From Candidatus Saccharimonadota bacterium (lineage in GTDB: Bacteria; Patescibacteriota; Saccharimonadia; Saccharimonadales; UBA7683): DNA of 11,861 nucleotides. This document shows, one piece after another, positions 6,498-11,861 of the stretch. Positions within the stretch are counted from its first letter, which is position 1, and the number at the start of each line of letters is the position of its first letter. Under the pieces are notes generated by a model. The model made no database searches. It was not told the DNA's origin and saw nothing but the letters and a program-made list of their open reading frames with translations. The DNA lies in assembly GCA_020427905.1 (NCBI GenBank), contig JAGQNU010000079.1, positions 1-11,861 of the forward strand, written 5' to 3'. The translations under genes were made by a program, and so were the position numbers.

Positions 6498-6998
6498 ATG
6501 GCCCGACGCCAGAAAAACGACAATGACCTATTAATGGAGGATGAGTTAACGGCAGCGTTTCTCGACGATGCAGCACCAGCTGGAATTGCCGACGAGCCAG
6601 CCGCACAATCGACTCCAGCTGCACAGGGTGGTGCTGCTGATGAAGACTGGGATGACGACCAAATGCAAGATATGCCAGGCATGTTAGCAGTTGATGTCTA
6701 CGAGACAAAGGAGAAGTTGTACGTTAAAGCGCGAACAGCTGGCGTAAACAAAGATGACCTCGACGTAAGCATCTCCGATAATACACTCACCATCAAGGGT
6801 ACGCTCTCAAGTGGTGATGACATTGATGCTGAAGATTTTCATATCCAGGAGTGCTACTGGGGTGAGTTTAGCCGCACGCTCGCACTACCCGTACCCGTAA
6901 AAGAGGATGAGGTAGAGGCAGTGTTAAAGGATGGCGTTCTGACCATCGGCTTTACTAAGCTTAAGCAAGAGACAGTCAAAAAGATAACTATTAGCTAG
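6498..6998 (+). CDS. hsp20: Small heat-shock protein, Hsp20/alpha-crystallin family
   Basis: The 166-residue product is an ATP-independent holdase that would bind unfolding proteins in the cytoplasm as an oligomer. Residues 1-58 are acidic and Ala-rich, a variable N-terminal arm. The alpha-crystallin domain spans about 61-155, beginning with a DVYETKEKLYVKARTAG strand pair, containing the usual LDVSISDNTLTIKG (88-101), and ending with AVLKDGVLTIGFTK, the family's A-x-L-x-x-G-V-L signature. The final KKITIS supplies the C-terminal I-x-I motif used in oligomer contacts. I chose the ATG at 6498 because GGAGG lies 8 nt upstream. A longer reading from 6453 would start inside the -10 box. The gene is monocistronic, with a palindromic terminator 20 bp after the stop. 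Confidence 0.95.
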   Translation: MARRQKNDNDLLMEDELTAAFLDDAAPAGIADEPAAQSTPAAQGGAADEDWDDDQMQDMPGMLAVDVYETKEKLYVKARTAGVNKDDLDVSISDNTLTIKGTLSSGDDIDAEDFHIQECYWGEFSRTLALPVPVKEDEVEAVLKDGVLTIGFTKLKQETVKKITIS

Positions 6999-7017
6999 TA
7001 GTTGGTGGTGGATACCA

Positions 7018-7043
7018 AAAAACAGCCCATATGGGCTGTTTTT
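7018..7043. terminator. Perfectly palindromic bidirectional terminator
   Basis: A 26-bp perfect palindrome (AAAAACAGCCCAT and its complement) is flanked by A and T runs. It ends the Hsp20 transcript on plus and the pilin transcript on minus, 20 bp from each stop codon. Having no loop bases, the RNA hairpin would open a few central pairs. Confidence 0.88.
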
Positions 7044-7063
7044 GTGTAGCAGAAGCCGATGGC

Positions 7064-7486
7064 TTAGCCACTCGCCTGAGTTATGTTGGTTATTACAAAG
7101 CGTACGATTACCTGGGCAAATAGTACGATGACAAGACCAACGATGGCGTAAAGAATGGTGTTTTTTGCAGCAGTCACCGCGGTTGAATCACCACCAGAGA
7201 TGATGTAGCGGAAGCCGCCGATGATGATCATGATGACTGAGACAGCACCAACGACGATAGAGAACATATTAACCACGCGCTGTATTACGCCTGAGAGGGT
7301 TTTATCACCAGTCTCCTGGCACGATGCTGCTGTTGCGTTTTTATTTACTGTACCAGTCTCGGTTGTCAGAATACCCTTACACACGTTATCAGCTATTGAT
7401 TGAGCCCCAGCAAGTGAGAGGGGGGCGAGTGTGAGCGTGATAACCCCAAAAAGTGTGATAGCAAGTAGGGTGAGTCGTTTCTTCAT
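7064..7486 (-). CDS. Type IV secretion pilin-like protein 1
   Basis: The 140-residue product has a signal peptide at 1-28 (MKKR, hydrophobic core, AGA then QS). A short extracytoplasmic part carries Cys36 and Cys56. TM1 is about 72-92, the loop RYIISGGDSTAVTAAKNT spans 93-110, and TM2 is about 111-131, with an outside C-terminus. This is the VirB2/TrbC-type plan, in which two helices pack into a pilus or a secretion channel. The start at 7486 is fixed by AGGAG 5 nt upstream and by an extended -10 promoter lying beyond it; an in-frame ATG at 7525 is upstream of that promoter. It is nearly identical to the next pilin over the helices (7095-7266). It is the last gene of the block and is preceded by a terminator hairpin, so it may be transcribed separately. 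Confidence 0.8.
   Translation of the reverse strand: MKKRLTLLAITLFGVITLTLAPLSLAGAQSIADNVCKGILTTETGTVNKNATAASCQETGDKTLSGVIQRVVNMFSIVVGAVSVIMIIIGGFRYIISGGDSTAVTAAKNTILYAIVGLVIVLFAQVIVRFVITNITQASG
7095..7266. repeat. Direct repeat A, copy 1 (pilin 1 helix region)
   Basis: This 172-bp segment matches 7585-7756 with 7 mismatches, clustered at 7157-7182. The outer 56 and 76+ bp are identical. It encodes TM1, the loop and TM2. Confidence 0.95.
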
Positions 7487-7506
7487 GTGATCTCCTATCT
7501 GTAAAA

Positions 7507-7515
7507 AGTATACCA
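7507..7515 (-). promoter_or_regulatory. Extended -10 promoter of pilin 1
   Basis: On the minus strand, TGG is followed directly by TATACT (7507-7512). No -35 box is evident; the position is taken by the terminator hairpin. The predicted start near 7500 leaves a 14-nt leader containing AGGAG. Confidence 0.5.
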
Positions 7516-7517
7516 TG

Positions 7518-7546
7518 TAAAACACCGGCTATGGACCGGTGTTTTA
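7518..7546 (-). terminator. Hairpin terminator between pilins 2 and 1
   Basis: TAAAACACCGG and its complement form a perfect 11-bp stem around a 7-nt loop, with four U at the 3' side on the minus strand. The U tract is short and lies within the stem, so termination may be partial and act as an attenuator between the two pilin genes. Confidence 0.6.
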
Positions 7547-7565
7547 GCAGAAGCACGTGTGGTAC

Positions 7566-7994
7566 TTACTGAACGTTTGTCAGGACAAAGCGTACGATTA
7601 CCTGGGCAAATAGTACGATGACAAGACCAACGATGGCGTAAAGAATAGTGTTTTTACCACCTGTCACTGCGTTTGAATCACCACCAGAGATGATGTAGCG
7701 GAAGCCGCCGATGATGATCATGATGACTGAGACAGCACCAACGACGATAGAGAACACGTTGATGATCTTTTTAGCGAGAGAGGCAAACGTCTGGTCACCC
7801 TCCTCGGTACAATCATCTGCAGTTGTACCCGAACCACCACTGCTTGGATCACCCGCGCCTGTATCGAGCACGCCACGACATACATTGTCGGCGATCTCTG
7901 CGTGTGCAACAGACGGTATTACAACCGTTGCAGGAAGTAGCATCAACACAGCAGTTACGATTGAAGCCGTAATCTTTTTTAGTATTGCTTTCAT
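7566..7994 (-). CDS. Type IV secretion pilin-like protein 2
   Basis: The 142-residue product has a signal peptide ending AHA (residue 32), then EIADNVC with Cys39. A Gly/Ser/Asp-rich variable loop (44-60) follows, then Cys62, TM1 (about 80-97), the loop RYIISGGDSNAVTGGKNT and TM2 (about 117-137). It is the closest paralogue of pilin 1. The helices are almost identical in DNA, while the signal peptide and ectodomain differ. I placed the start at 7994 because AGGAAC lies 10 nt upstream. An alternative ATG at 8015 would begin only a few bases after the predicted transcription start and has no SD. An internal promoter precedes it, and a hairpin terminator follows its stop. Confidence 0.8.
   Translation of the reverse strand: MKAILKKITASIVTAVLMLLPATVVIPSVAHAEIADNVCRGVLDTGAGDPSSGGSGTTADDCTEEGDQTFASLAKKIINVFSIVVGAVSVIMIIIGGFRYIISGGDSNAVTGGKNTILYAIVGLVIVLFAQVIVRFVLTNVQ
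7585..7756. repeat. Direct repeat A, copy 2 (pilin 2 helix region)
   Basis: Partner of 7095-7266, offset by 490 bp, 165 of 172 positions identical. See pilins 1 and 2. Confidence 0.95.
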
Positions 7995-8029
7995 TTTTCT
8001 AACTGTTCCTTTCATTAATGTATAGCTCG

Positions 8030-8058
8030 ATTATATCGAACCAGTAGTCTGACATCAA
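8030..8058 (-). promoter_or_regulatory. Internal promoter before pilin 2
   Basis: On the minus strand, TTGATG (8053-8058), a 17-bp spacer and a perfect TATAAT (8030-8035) lie in the 82-bp gap between pilins 3 and 2. The -10 box is inside a small inverted repeat TCGAT-TAT-ATCGA (8027-8039). Confidence 0.6.
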
Positions 8059-8076
8059 GCACCAACAGAACGAACC

Positions 8077-8565
8077 TTAGTTGCCACCCGAAGAACCACT
8101 TGTGCTGCTCGAGCTTGAACCGGTACCACTCGTGCTCGAGCTCGAGCTTGTACTACTTGAGGTGGGGGCGGGAGTATTTGTCTGTGTGATAACAAAGCGT
8201 ACGATTACCTGTGCAAACAGCACTACAACCAGCCCGATAACTGCATACATGATTGTGTCCTTGGCACCCTTGGTTGCATTGCTGTCACCACCAGATGTAA
8301 CATAACGGAAGCCACCGACGATGATCACGATCACAGAAATCGCGCCTACAACTACTGAAAGTGTGTTGATTATAACTCTAATTATCTTTGTAAATCCCTT
8401 TTCTGCTACTGCGGGATCATCGCAACCAGCGCTACTGTCGAGGAGTTTAATACTGTCACAGGCTTCGCTCGCAGCATCAACAGCAAACACCGACATTGGA
8501 ACACCTATCATTGTCCAAAACATCACCATAATCACAGTGGCTGTAGTTGCAACTTTTTTAACCAT
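8077..8565 (-). CDS. Type IV secretion pilin-like protein 3 with Ser-rich tail
   Basis: The 162-residue product has a signal peptide ending VFA (residue 28), Cys36 and Cys48, TM1 (about 68-85), the loop RYVTSGGDSNATKGAKDT and TM2 (about 106-126). Unlike its neighbours it then carries a 33-residue tail made almost only of Ser, Thr, Gly and Pro (130-162). By the pilin topology this tail would be outside, and it looks like a flexible spacer or O-glycosylation target. The start at 8565 has AAAGG 8 nt upstream. A longer reading from 8601 would overlap the previous stop (TAATG) but has no SD; a TATAAT (8600-8605) there could be a weak internal promoter. The loop and TM2 DNA is identical to pilin 4 over 76 bp. 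Confidence 0.8.
   Translation of the reverse strand: MVKKVATTATVIMVMFWTMIGVPMSVFAVDAASEACDSIKLLDSSAGCDDPAVAEKGFTKIIRVIINTLSVVVGAISVIVIIVGGFRYVTSGGDSNATKGAKDTIMYAVIGLVVVLFAQVIVRFVITQTNTPAPTSSSTSSSSSTSGTGSSSSSTSGSSGGN
8223..8298. repeat. Direct repeat B, copy 1 (pilin 3)
   Basis: 76 bp identical without mismatch to 8648-8723. It encodes the SGGDSNATKGAKDT loop and the first part of TM2. Confidence 0.95.
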
Positions 8566-8600
8566 ACTGTCTACCTTTCTCGTAATTGAATATGCTCTCA

Positions 8601-9062
8601 TTATAGTTTGCTTAGTACAAAAACAATAATCACTTGTGCAAATATCGCTACAACCAGCCCGATAACTGCATACATGATTGTGTCCTTGGCACCCTTGGTT
8701 GCATTGCTGTCACCACCAGATGTCATATAACGAAACCCTCCAACAACTATCATCACGACCGAACCAAAACCTGCAACCATTGCTGCAATCTGTATAGCCT
8801 TGTAGAGTAGTGAGTTCTTGCCCGTGAGTAGTGATTCGTTACTTGTCACAGGGTCAGCACCTGGATCAGCGCGCGCATTATATTCGTCACAAAACACAGG
8901 CTTCACGCCACCCTGGGTCTGCAGACTTCCACAAAGGCTATCGGGGTCTGCAGGCTCGGCCGCATCTGCATACACCGAGATGCTAACACTACTTGTAAAT
9001 ATCACCACAAACAGGAGGGTGGCAGCTACCAATACGGACCTAGTATGACGTGCCCATGTCAT
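8601..9062 (-). CDS. Type IV secretion pilin-like protein 4
   Basis: The 153-residue product has a basic N-terminus (RHTR), a hydrophobic signal segment (9-31), and a likely cleavage near YADA. An acidic ectodomain carries Cys44 and Cys58. TM1 is about 92-109, the loop RYMTSGGDSNATKGAKDT follows, and TM2 is about 130-150; it ends directly after TM2 (LSKL). I chose 9062 because its ATG overlaps the previous stop as ATGA, indicating translational coupling. The upstream in-frame ATG at 9083 has no SD either, and would add seven residues. Its ectodomain resembles no other in the array, while the loop and TM2 DNA matches pilin 3 exactly. Confidence 0.8.
   Translation of the reverse strand: MTWARHTRSVLVAATLLFVVIFTSSVSISVYADAAEPADPDSLCGSLQTQGGVKPVFCDEYNARADPGADPVTSNESLLTGKNSLLYKAIQIAAMVAGFGSVVMIVVGGFRYMTSGGDSNATKGAKDTIMYAVIGLVVAIFAQVIIVFVLSKL
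8648..8723. repeat. Direct repeat B, copy 2 (pilin 4)
   Basis: Partner of 8223-8298, offset by 425 bp, 76 of 76 identical. Confidence 0.95.
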
Positions 9063-9472
9063 GACGCCAATGAAATAACCCATGACATAATACTATACAC
9101 CGACAATCCAAGCACTAATCCAATAACAGCATAGAGGATGGTCTTTTTGGCACTAGCAAGCGCGTTAGAGTCACCACCAGAGAACGTATAGCGAATACCC
9201 CCAATCACAATAAAGAGTATTGATAACATAGCCATAAAGCCAGATAGGTATCGAAGTACTTTTTGGATAAGCCCAGGCGTTGATTCACAGCCAACGACTG
9301 GAAGACTGGAGTTCACCACAATCGCATGGCCATCAGGATCACTAGCCCTATCAGCGCAAACAGCAGCATATACTGGTTGTTGAAATGTAGTAAATATAAG
9401 TAAGGGTGTCGCAACAAGAATAGTTGCAGTATAGTGCCTCAGCTTACTAAACGCCGTGGTAAACCTGTTCAT
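9059..9472 (-). CDS. Type IV secretion pilin-like protein 5
   Basis: The 137-residue product has a basic N-terminus (RFTTAFSKLR), a hydrophobic signal segment (17-36) with likely cleavage at VYA, then Cys39 and Cys62 in a short ectodomain. TM1 is about 74-91, the loop RYTFSGGDSNALASAKKT is conserved, and TM2 is about 111-133. It shares the SGGDSNA loop with pilins 2-4 but has no long DNA identity with them. I chose the start at 9472 because the ATG sits 2 nt after the previous stop, with GGAGA about 13 nt upstream. The longer reading from 9526 would add 18 residues and overlap pilin 6. The stop overlaps pilin 4's start. Confidence 0.78.
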   Translation of the reverse strand: MNRFTTAFSKLRHYTATILVATPLLIFTTFQQPVYAAVCADRASDPDGHAIVVNSSLPVVGCESTPGLIQKVLRYLSGFMAMLSILFIVIGGIRYTFSGGDSNALASAKKTILYAVIGLVLGLSVYSIMSWVISLAS

Positions 9473-9474
9473 GA

Positions 9475-9849
9475 CTAGAGTAAAGTCTCCATTAGAAAAC
9501 TCGTTAGCCACGTCGCGATGATACAAATAACCACCCCGATTAGAGCGTTCACCATCGTATTACGTGATGCCTTAATTGTTTCAGGTGAACCCTGGCTCGA
9601 TATCATCCTAATAGCACCGTATATAAAGAATCCCACGGCTACATATATGCCAATACGCATTAATATATCTATGATACCTCCGAGTACCAATAGAAATGTC
9701 CCTACACCATGGGTTTGAAAGTCGAGTGTACAAAAACCATCGTGCGCACTTCTCTTAATATATTTGTACCATGGGTCTATTCCCAAAAAGCTTGACGTTT
9801 CGCACCCCTGCGCGAACAAGAGTACTGCACTTGCTGTGATACTTGTCAT
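9475..9849 (-). CDS. Divergent type IV secretion pilin-like protein 6
   Basis: The 124-residue product has a short hydrophobic N-terminus (MTSITASAVLLFAQG) followed by Cys16, an ectodomain with Cys40, TM1 (about 52-80), a loop RMISSQGSPETIKASRNT in the place of RYxxSGGDSxA, and TM2 (about 98-120). The loop keeps the Arg, Ser, Gly and basic pattern but not GGDS, so this is a distant member. The AQGC at 13-16 is near a lipobox but lacks the usual -3 Leu and -2 small residue, so a lipoprotein is not claimed. No SD precedes the ATG; the minus strand there actually reads CTCCTCC. No other in-frame ATG, GTG or TTG lies between it and the upstream stop, so the start is the best available but uncertain. 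Confidence 0.7.
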   Translation of the reverse strand: MTSITASAVLLFAQGCETSSFLGIDPWYKYIKRSAHDGFCTLDFQTHGVGTFLLVLGGIIDILMRIGIYVAVGFFIYGAIRMISSQGSPETIKASRNTMVNALIGVVICIIATWLTSFLMETLL

Positions 9850-9892
9850 GTATATAACTGTAATGCAGGAGGAGTGATAAGTCTACGGCGTT

Positions 9893-10699
9893 TTAAAACG
9901 CACCACCAGGAATCAGCCACTGTATCGCCGCATACATCAAAAAGTATATGACTATGCCAATAACCACGTTAACTATGCGTGTCTTTGCTGCAGCAACTGC
10001 TTGCGGATTATCTTGTGAGGCAGAATATTGTATCCCCGCGATAGTCAAAAAGAATACTGCAATAAGCCCAAGGCCAAGACTCACCCATTGAAAGTAAGTT
10101 GATATACGACGCATTAATGGCGTCTGCTCTGGCGACTGATCAGGGTTGAAGTTTTTATCGTTGGACGCAGGGGCTGAATCTCTATACCATGGGATGTTAT
10201 CGGTTTTTTGTGTTTTTAGGAAGTCGCGCTTCAATTCCCGCGCACACTCGGCGTCCTGGTCGTCTGCCGGACCACATTCAGTCAGCAAATCTGAGAGAGC
10301 GGTATAGAAATCCGATGATTTGTTTATCACAATAAAGCAGTAGTCTTTCGTATCTGCCTCGCGTTCAGGTGGTGTGTTGGTGCAGTAATCTGGATTCGGA
10401 AAACCCAGAGAGGCACTATCTGACCTCGTCCACGTCCAAGCCGTAATCTTACACACATCACGGATGAATGGGGATTCCGGATCGTCTGGGTCAAGCCTAC
10501 CTGGACTTGACTGGGAGCACCATGAGTTGACAAGGGTCTCGTATAGGCGCCTGTTCATTGAGCAGTCTTGGGGTTTATCATTCGAACAATCATCTACGGC
10601 ATTGGCGCCAGTTATGGATGGGAGCAACAAAAATAACACCAACAGACAGCCGGCCAGCAAACTTGTTGTTTTCTTTGTTACCTGCATTTTTCTATACAT
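9893..10699 (-). CDS. Large pilin-like protein 7 with Cys-rich ectodomain
   Basis: The 268-residue product is the first gene of the pilin block. It has a signal peptide at 1-34 (basic MYRKMQVTKK, Leu-rich core, GANA), then an extracytoplasmic domain of about 165 residues with eight cysteines (C38, 46, 61, 83, 106, 121, 142, 152). Two C-terminal TM helices (about 205-224 and 243-262) are joined by QYSASQDNPQAVAAAKTR, the same spacing as the SGGDSxA loop of the smaller pilins. It therefore looks like a pilin with an enlarged ectodomain, perhaps a minor or tip subunit held by disulfides. AAGG and a G-rich stretch lie upstream of the ATG; Met5 is an alternative start. I recognise no family for the ectodomain. 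Confidence 0.72.
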   Translation of the reverse strand: MYRKMQVTKKTTSLLAGCLLVLFLLLPSITGANAVDDCSNDKPQDCSMNRRLYETLVNSWCSQSSPGRLDPDDPESPFIRDVCKITAWTWTRSDSASLGFPNPDYCTNTPPEREADTKDYCFIVINKSSDFYTALSDLLTECGPADDQDAECARELKRDFLKTQKTDNIPWYRDSAPASNDKNFNPDQSPEQTPLMRRISTYFQWVSLGLGLIAVFFLTIAGIQYSASQDNPQAVAAAKTRIVNVVIGIVIYFLMYAAIQWLIPGGAF

Positions 10700-10744
10700 T
10701 GCCTTAGGGTCACCCCCTCATTCTAGCTAAGAGCCTTAATAATT

Positions 10745-10773
10745 GCTATATGCACAATTGTTATTACTACCAA
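10745..10773 (-). promoter_or_regulatory. Possible promoter of the pilin block
   Basis: On the minus strand, TTGGTA (10768-10773), a 17-bp spacer and TATAGC (10745-10750). It is a weaker match than the other promoters here but correctly placed before pilin 7. It overlaps the divergent promoter at 10758-10786. Confidence 0.4.
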
Positions 10774-10786
10774 GGTCGTTTAAAAT
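10758..10786 (+). promoter_or_regulatory. Promoter of the exported protein gene at the right edge
   Basis: TTGTTA (10758-10763), a 17-bp spacer and TAAAAT (10781-10786). It is followed by a leader of about 20 nt without a clear SD before the ATG at 10814. Confidence 0.5.
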
Positions 10787-10813
10787 GGGGATTGTAAAGA
10801 TCCAAAGTACCAT

Positions 10814-11861
10814 ATGTCGAAAATTCAAAAAAAATCTCGTGGGTTTATTCGAAGAGGTAAGTTAGTCAGCTTATTGTCTATGTATCTCGCCTCGACTCTC
10901 ATCACTGTGTTGATGAGTTTTATTATTACACACCCCGTTGCTGCAGCTGATGACCCGGCAGATCTTGATGGCATTACAATGCCTGCATACTCTGGGTCTT
11001 CCACTGAATATGGTATCTGGATAAACCGAACGAAGATTGCACTCGTTGGTAGCTATGTACTTCCCCCATCTGGTGAAGATCAAGACCACGTGTTTAGTGG
11101 CCCGGGTGCAAACACAGGCGGCGGAATACAAACCGACAGGTATGACCCAAGTGAAACCGTCGTATACACGGGAGACAAAAACAGTTGCCGCAAAATCGAG
11201 GTTAGCTTCACGGACTGGAGCACCCCACCCTCGAGAGGTGTGTACAAGTACTGTGACGGGAAAACCGTGGACATCATACTTATGAAGTCACAAAATGCGA
11301 GACTCGACGGGTATATAACCGAGGATGATAGTGGGGTTGAACATATCTATATGCCTAGATACATTGGCGCAATTGATAGCTGTGGTGACGCAGATGGCAG
11401 TGTTACAAACTCTGCTCGCTACTATATAAATGGTGATTTTGTTGACGATGACGGCGATGGAAAGTATGACATCCAGGGTACAACTGATATAAATGGCGAG
11501 AACCCGAATGATGAGACCACAGGAGGGAACAAAAAGTCACACATCCAAGACCTGCACGAAGTCGACTCAAACCTAAAAACCGCCAAGCAACGAGCACGCT
11601 CTGATGGTACGATCGGAGACTGTACGATGTGGATCGACACATCTCAGGGTGACGCAGAAGACTCGCGCAACATCTACCTAGCTCGTAGGTCATACAAATC
11701 AATTGTAAATAGTATCGCGGCTAAGATTGATGCGTACAGAACAACTAAAGAGAGGGTTGATGCATTAACGGCGTACTTTGATGGGAGCCAAACCGGTAGA
11801 GATGCGATTGTCACATGCAAAGACAAAGCTGGTGGCGGCACATGGAACAGTATGGGGCAAG
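10814..11861 (+). CDS. Exported protein, 3' end outside the window (partial)
   Basis: Reading from the ATG at 10814, the frame stays open for 349 codons to the last base with no stop, so the gene is truncated by the window. The N-terminus is strongly basic (SKIQKKSRGFIRRGK), then hydrophobic from 17 to 44 with likely cleavage after VAA, so it is exported or membrane-anchored. The visible part is polar, Asp/Gly-rich and has five Cys (125, 147, 190, 270, 335). DDDGDGKYD (211-219) matches a Ca-binding loop as in EF-hand- or thrombospondin-type repeats, but it occurs once. Residues 245-325 look helical. I recognise no family. Being divergent from the pilin block and sharing its control region suggests a surface or secretion-related role, by inference. 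No antisense frame here is equally long. Confidence 0.8.
   Translation, partial: MSKIQKKSRGFIRRGKLVSLLSMYLASTLITVLMSFIITHPVAAADDPADLDGITMPAYSGSSTEYGIWINRTKIALVGSYVLPPSGEDQDHVFSGPGANTGGGIQTDRYDPSETVVYTGDKNSCRKIEVSFTDWSTPPSRGVYKYCDGKTVDIILMKSQNARLDGYITEDDSGVEHIYMPRYIGAIDSCGDADGSVTNSARYYINGDFVDDDGDGKYDIQGTTDINGENPNDETTGGNKKSHIQDLHEVDSNLKTAKQRARSDGTIGDCTMWIDTSQGDAEDSRNIYLARRSYKSIVNSIAAKIDAYRTTKERVDALTAYFDGSQTGRDAIVTCKDKAGGGTWNSMGQ

Noticed and set aside
7064..9526. CRISPR array or transposon suggested by the repeated DNA segments
   Set aside because: The repeats are only two pairs, each inside coding sequence and in frame with paralogous proteins; there are no spacers, transposase genes or target-site duplications.
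9864..9880. Plus-strand SD-like GGAGGAG followed by GTG, as a start of a small plus gene
   Set aside because: The frame after it runs antisense into pilin 7 with no recognisable product; the site sits in the gap between two minus-strand genes and is most likely chance.
1..11861. Alternative genetic code with TGA as glycine, as in Gracilibacteria/SR1
   Set aside because: TGA ends the 60-residue protein, ComF and pilin 5 at positions that fit overlaps or the expected length, and long genes contain no internal TGA, so the standard code applies.

Overview
This window most likely comes from a Candidate Phyla Radiation (Patescibacteria) bacterium, and Saccharibacteria (TM7) is the best guess. The reasons are a run of small two-helix proteins of the type IV secretion pilin kind, very compact gene spacing, several SD-poor starts, and use of TGA as an ordinary stop, which argues against the recoded Gracilibacteria/SR1 lineages. 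This placement is inference; no taxonomic marker gene is present.

Left block, minus strand (27-5433). Two transcription units each start from a near-consensus sigma-70-type promoter (TTGACA, 17 bp, TAATAT) followed by an A-rich leader with no Shine-Dalgarno. The first unit (5433 to 2622) encodes a 457-residue protein with a degenerate phosphoribosyltransferase-type PRPP loop, an unrecognised 236-residue helical protein and a BtpA-like TIM-barrel protein. The second unit (2454 to 27) encodes a 60-residue helical protein overlapping a 751-residue protein. That large protein shows an atypical kinase-like core in its first third and a C-terminal region that may be an ADP-ribosyltransferase-like fold. 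An inverted repeat abuts the -35 box of this second unit.

Middle block (5541-7043). A tRNA-Ser(UGA) with encoded CCA shares a strong bidirectional terminator with a ComF-family gene on the opposite strand. An Hsp20 chaperone gene diverges from comF with its own promoter and ends at a second perfectly palindromic terminator, shared with the pilin block.

Right block, minus strand (7064-10699). Seven consecutive genes encode small membrane proteins with one plan: export signal, short extracytoplasmic part with cysteines, TM helix, a short loop usually of the form RYxxSGGDSxA, and a second TM helix. They look like VirB2/TrbC-type pilins of a type IV secretion or conjugation-like apparatus. Two adjacent pairs carry long, nearly identical DNA segments confined to the membrane-helix region, a sign of recent gene conversion. 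Internal promoters and a hairpin terminator suggest that the last two pilins are expressed separately. Divergently, at the right edge, an incomplete plus-strand gene (from 10814) encodes a secreted protein and runs out of the window with no stop codon.

Together, the pilin cassette and exported neighbour point to a cell-surface machine. The kinase/ART-like protein is a candidate effector or toxin, but no sequence evidence links it to that machine beyond being in the same window.
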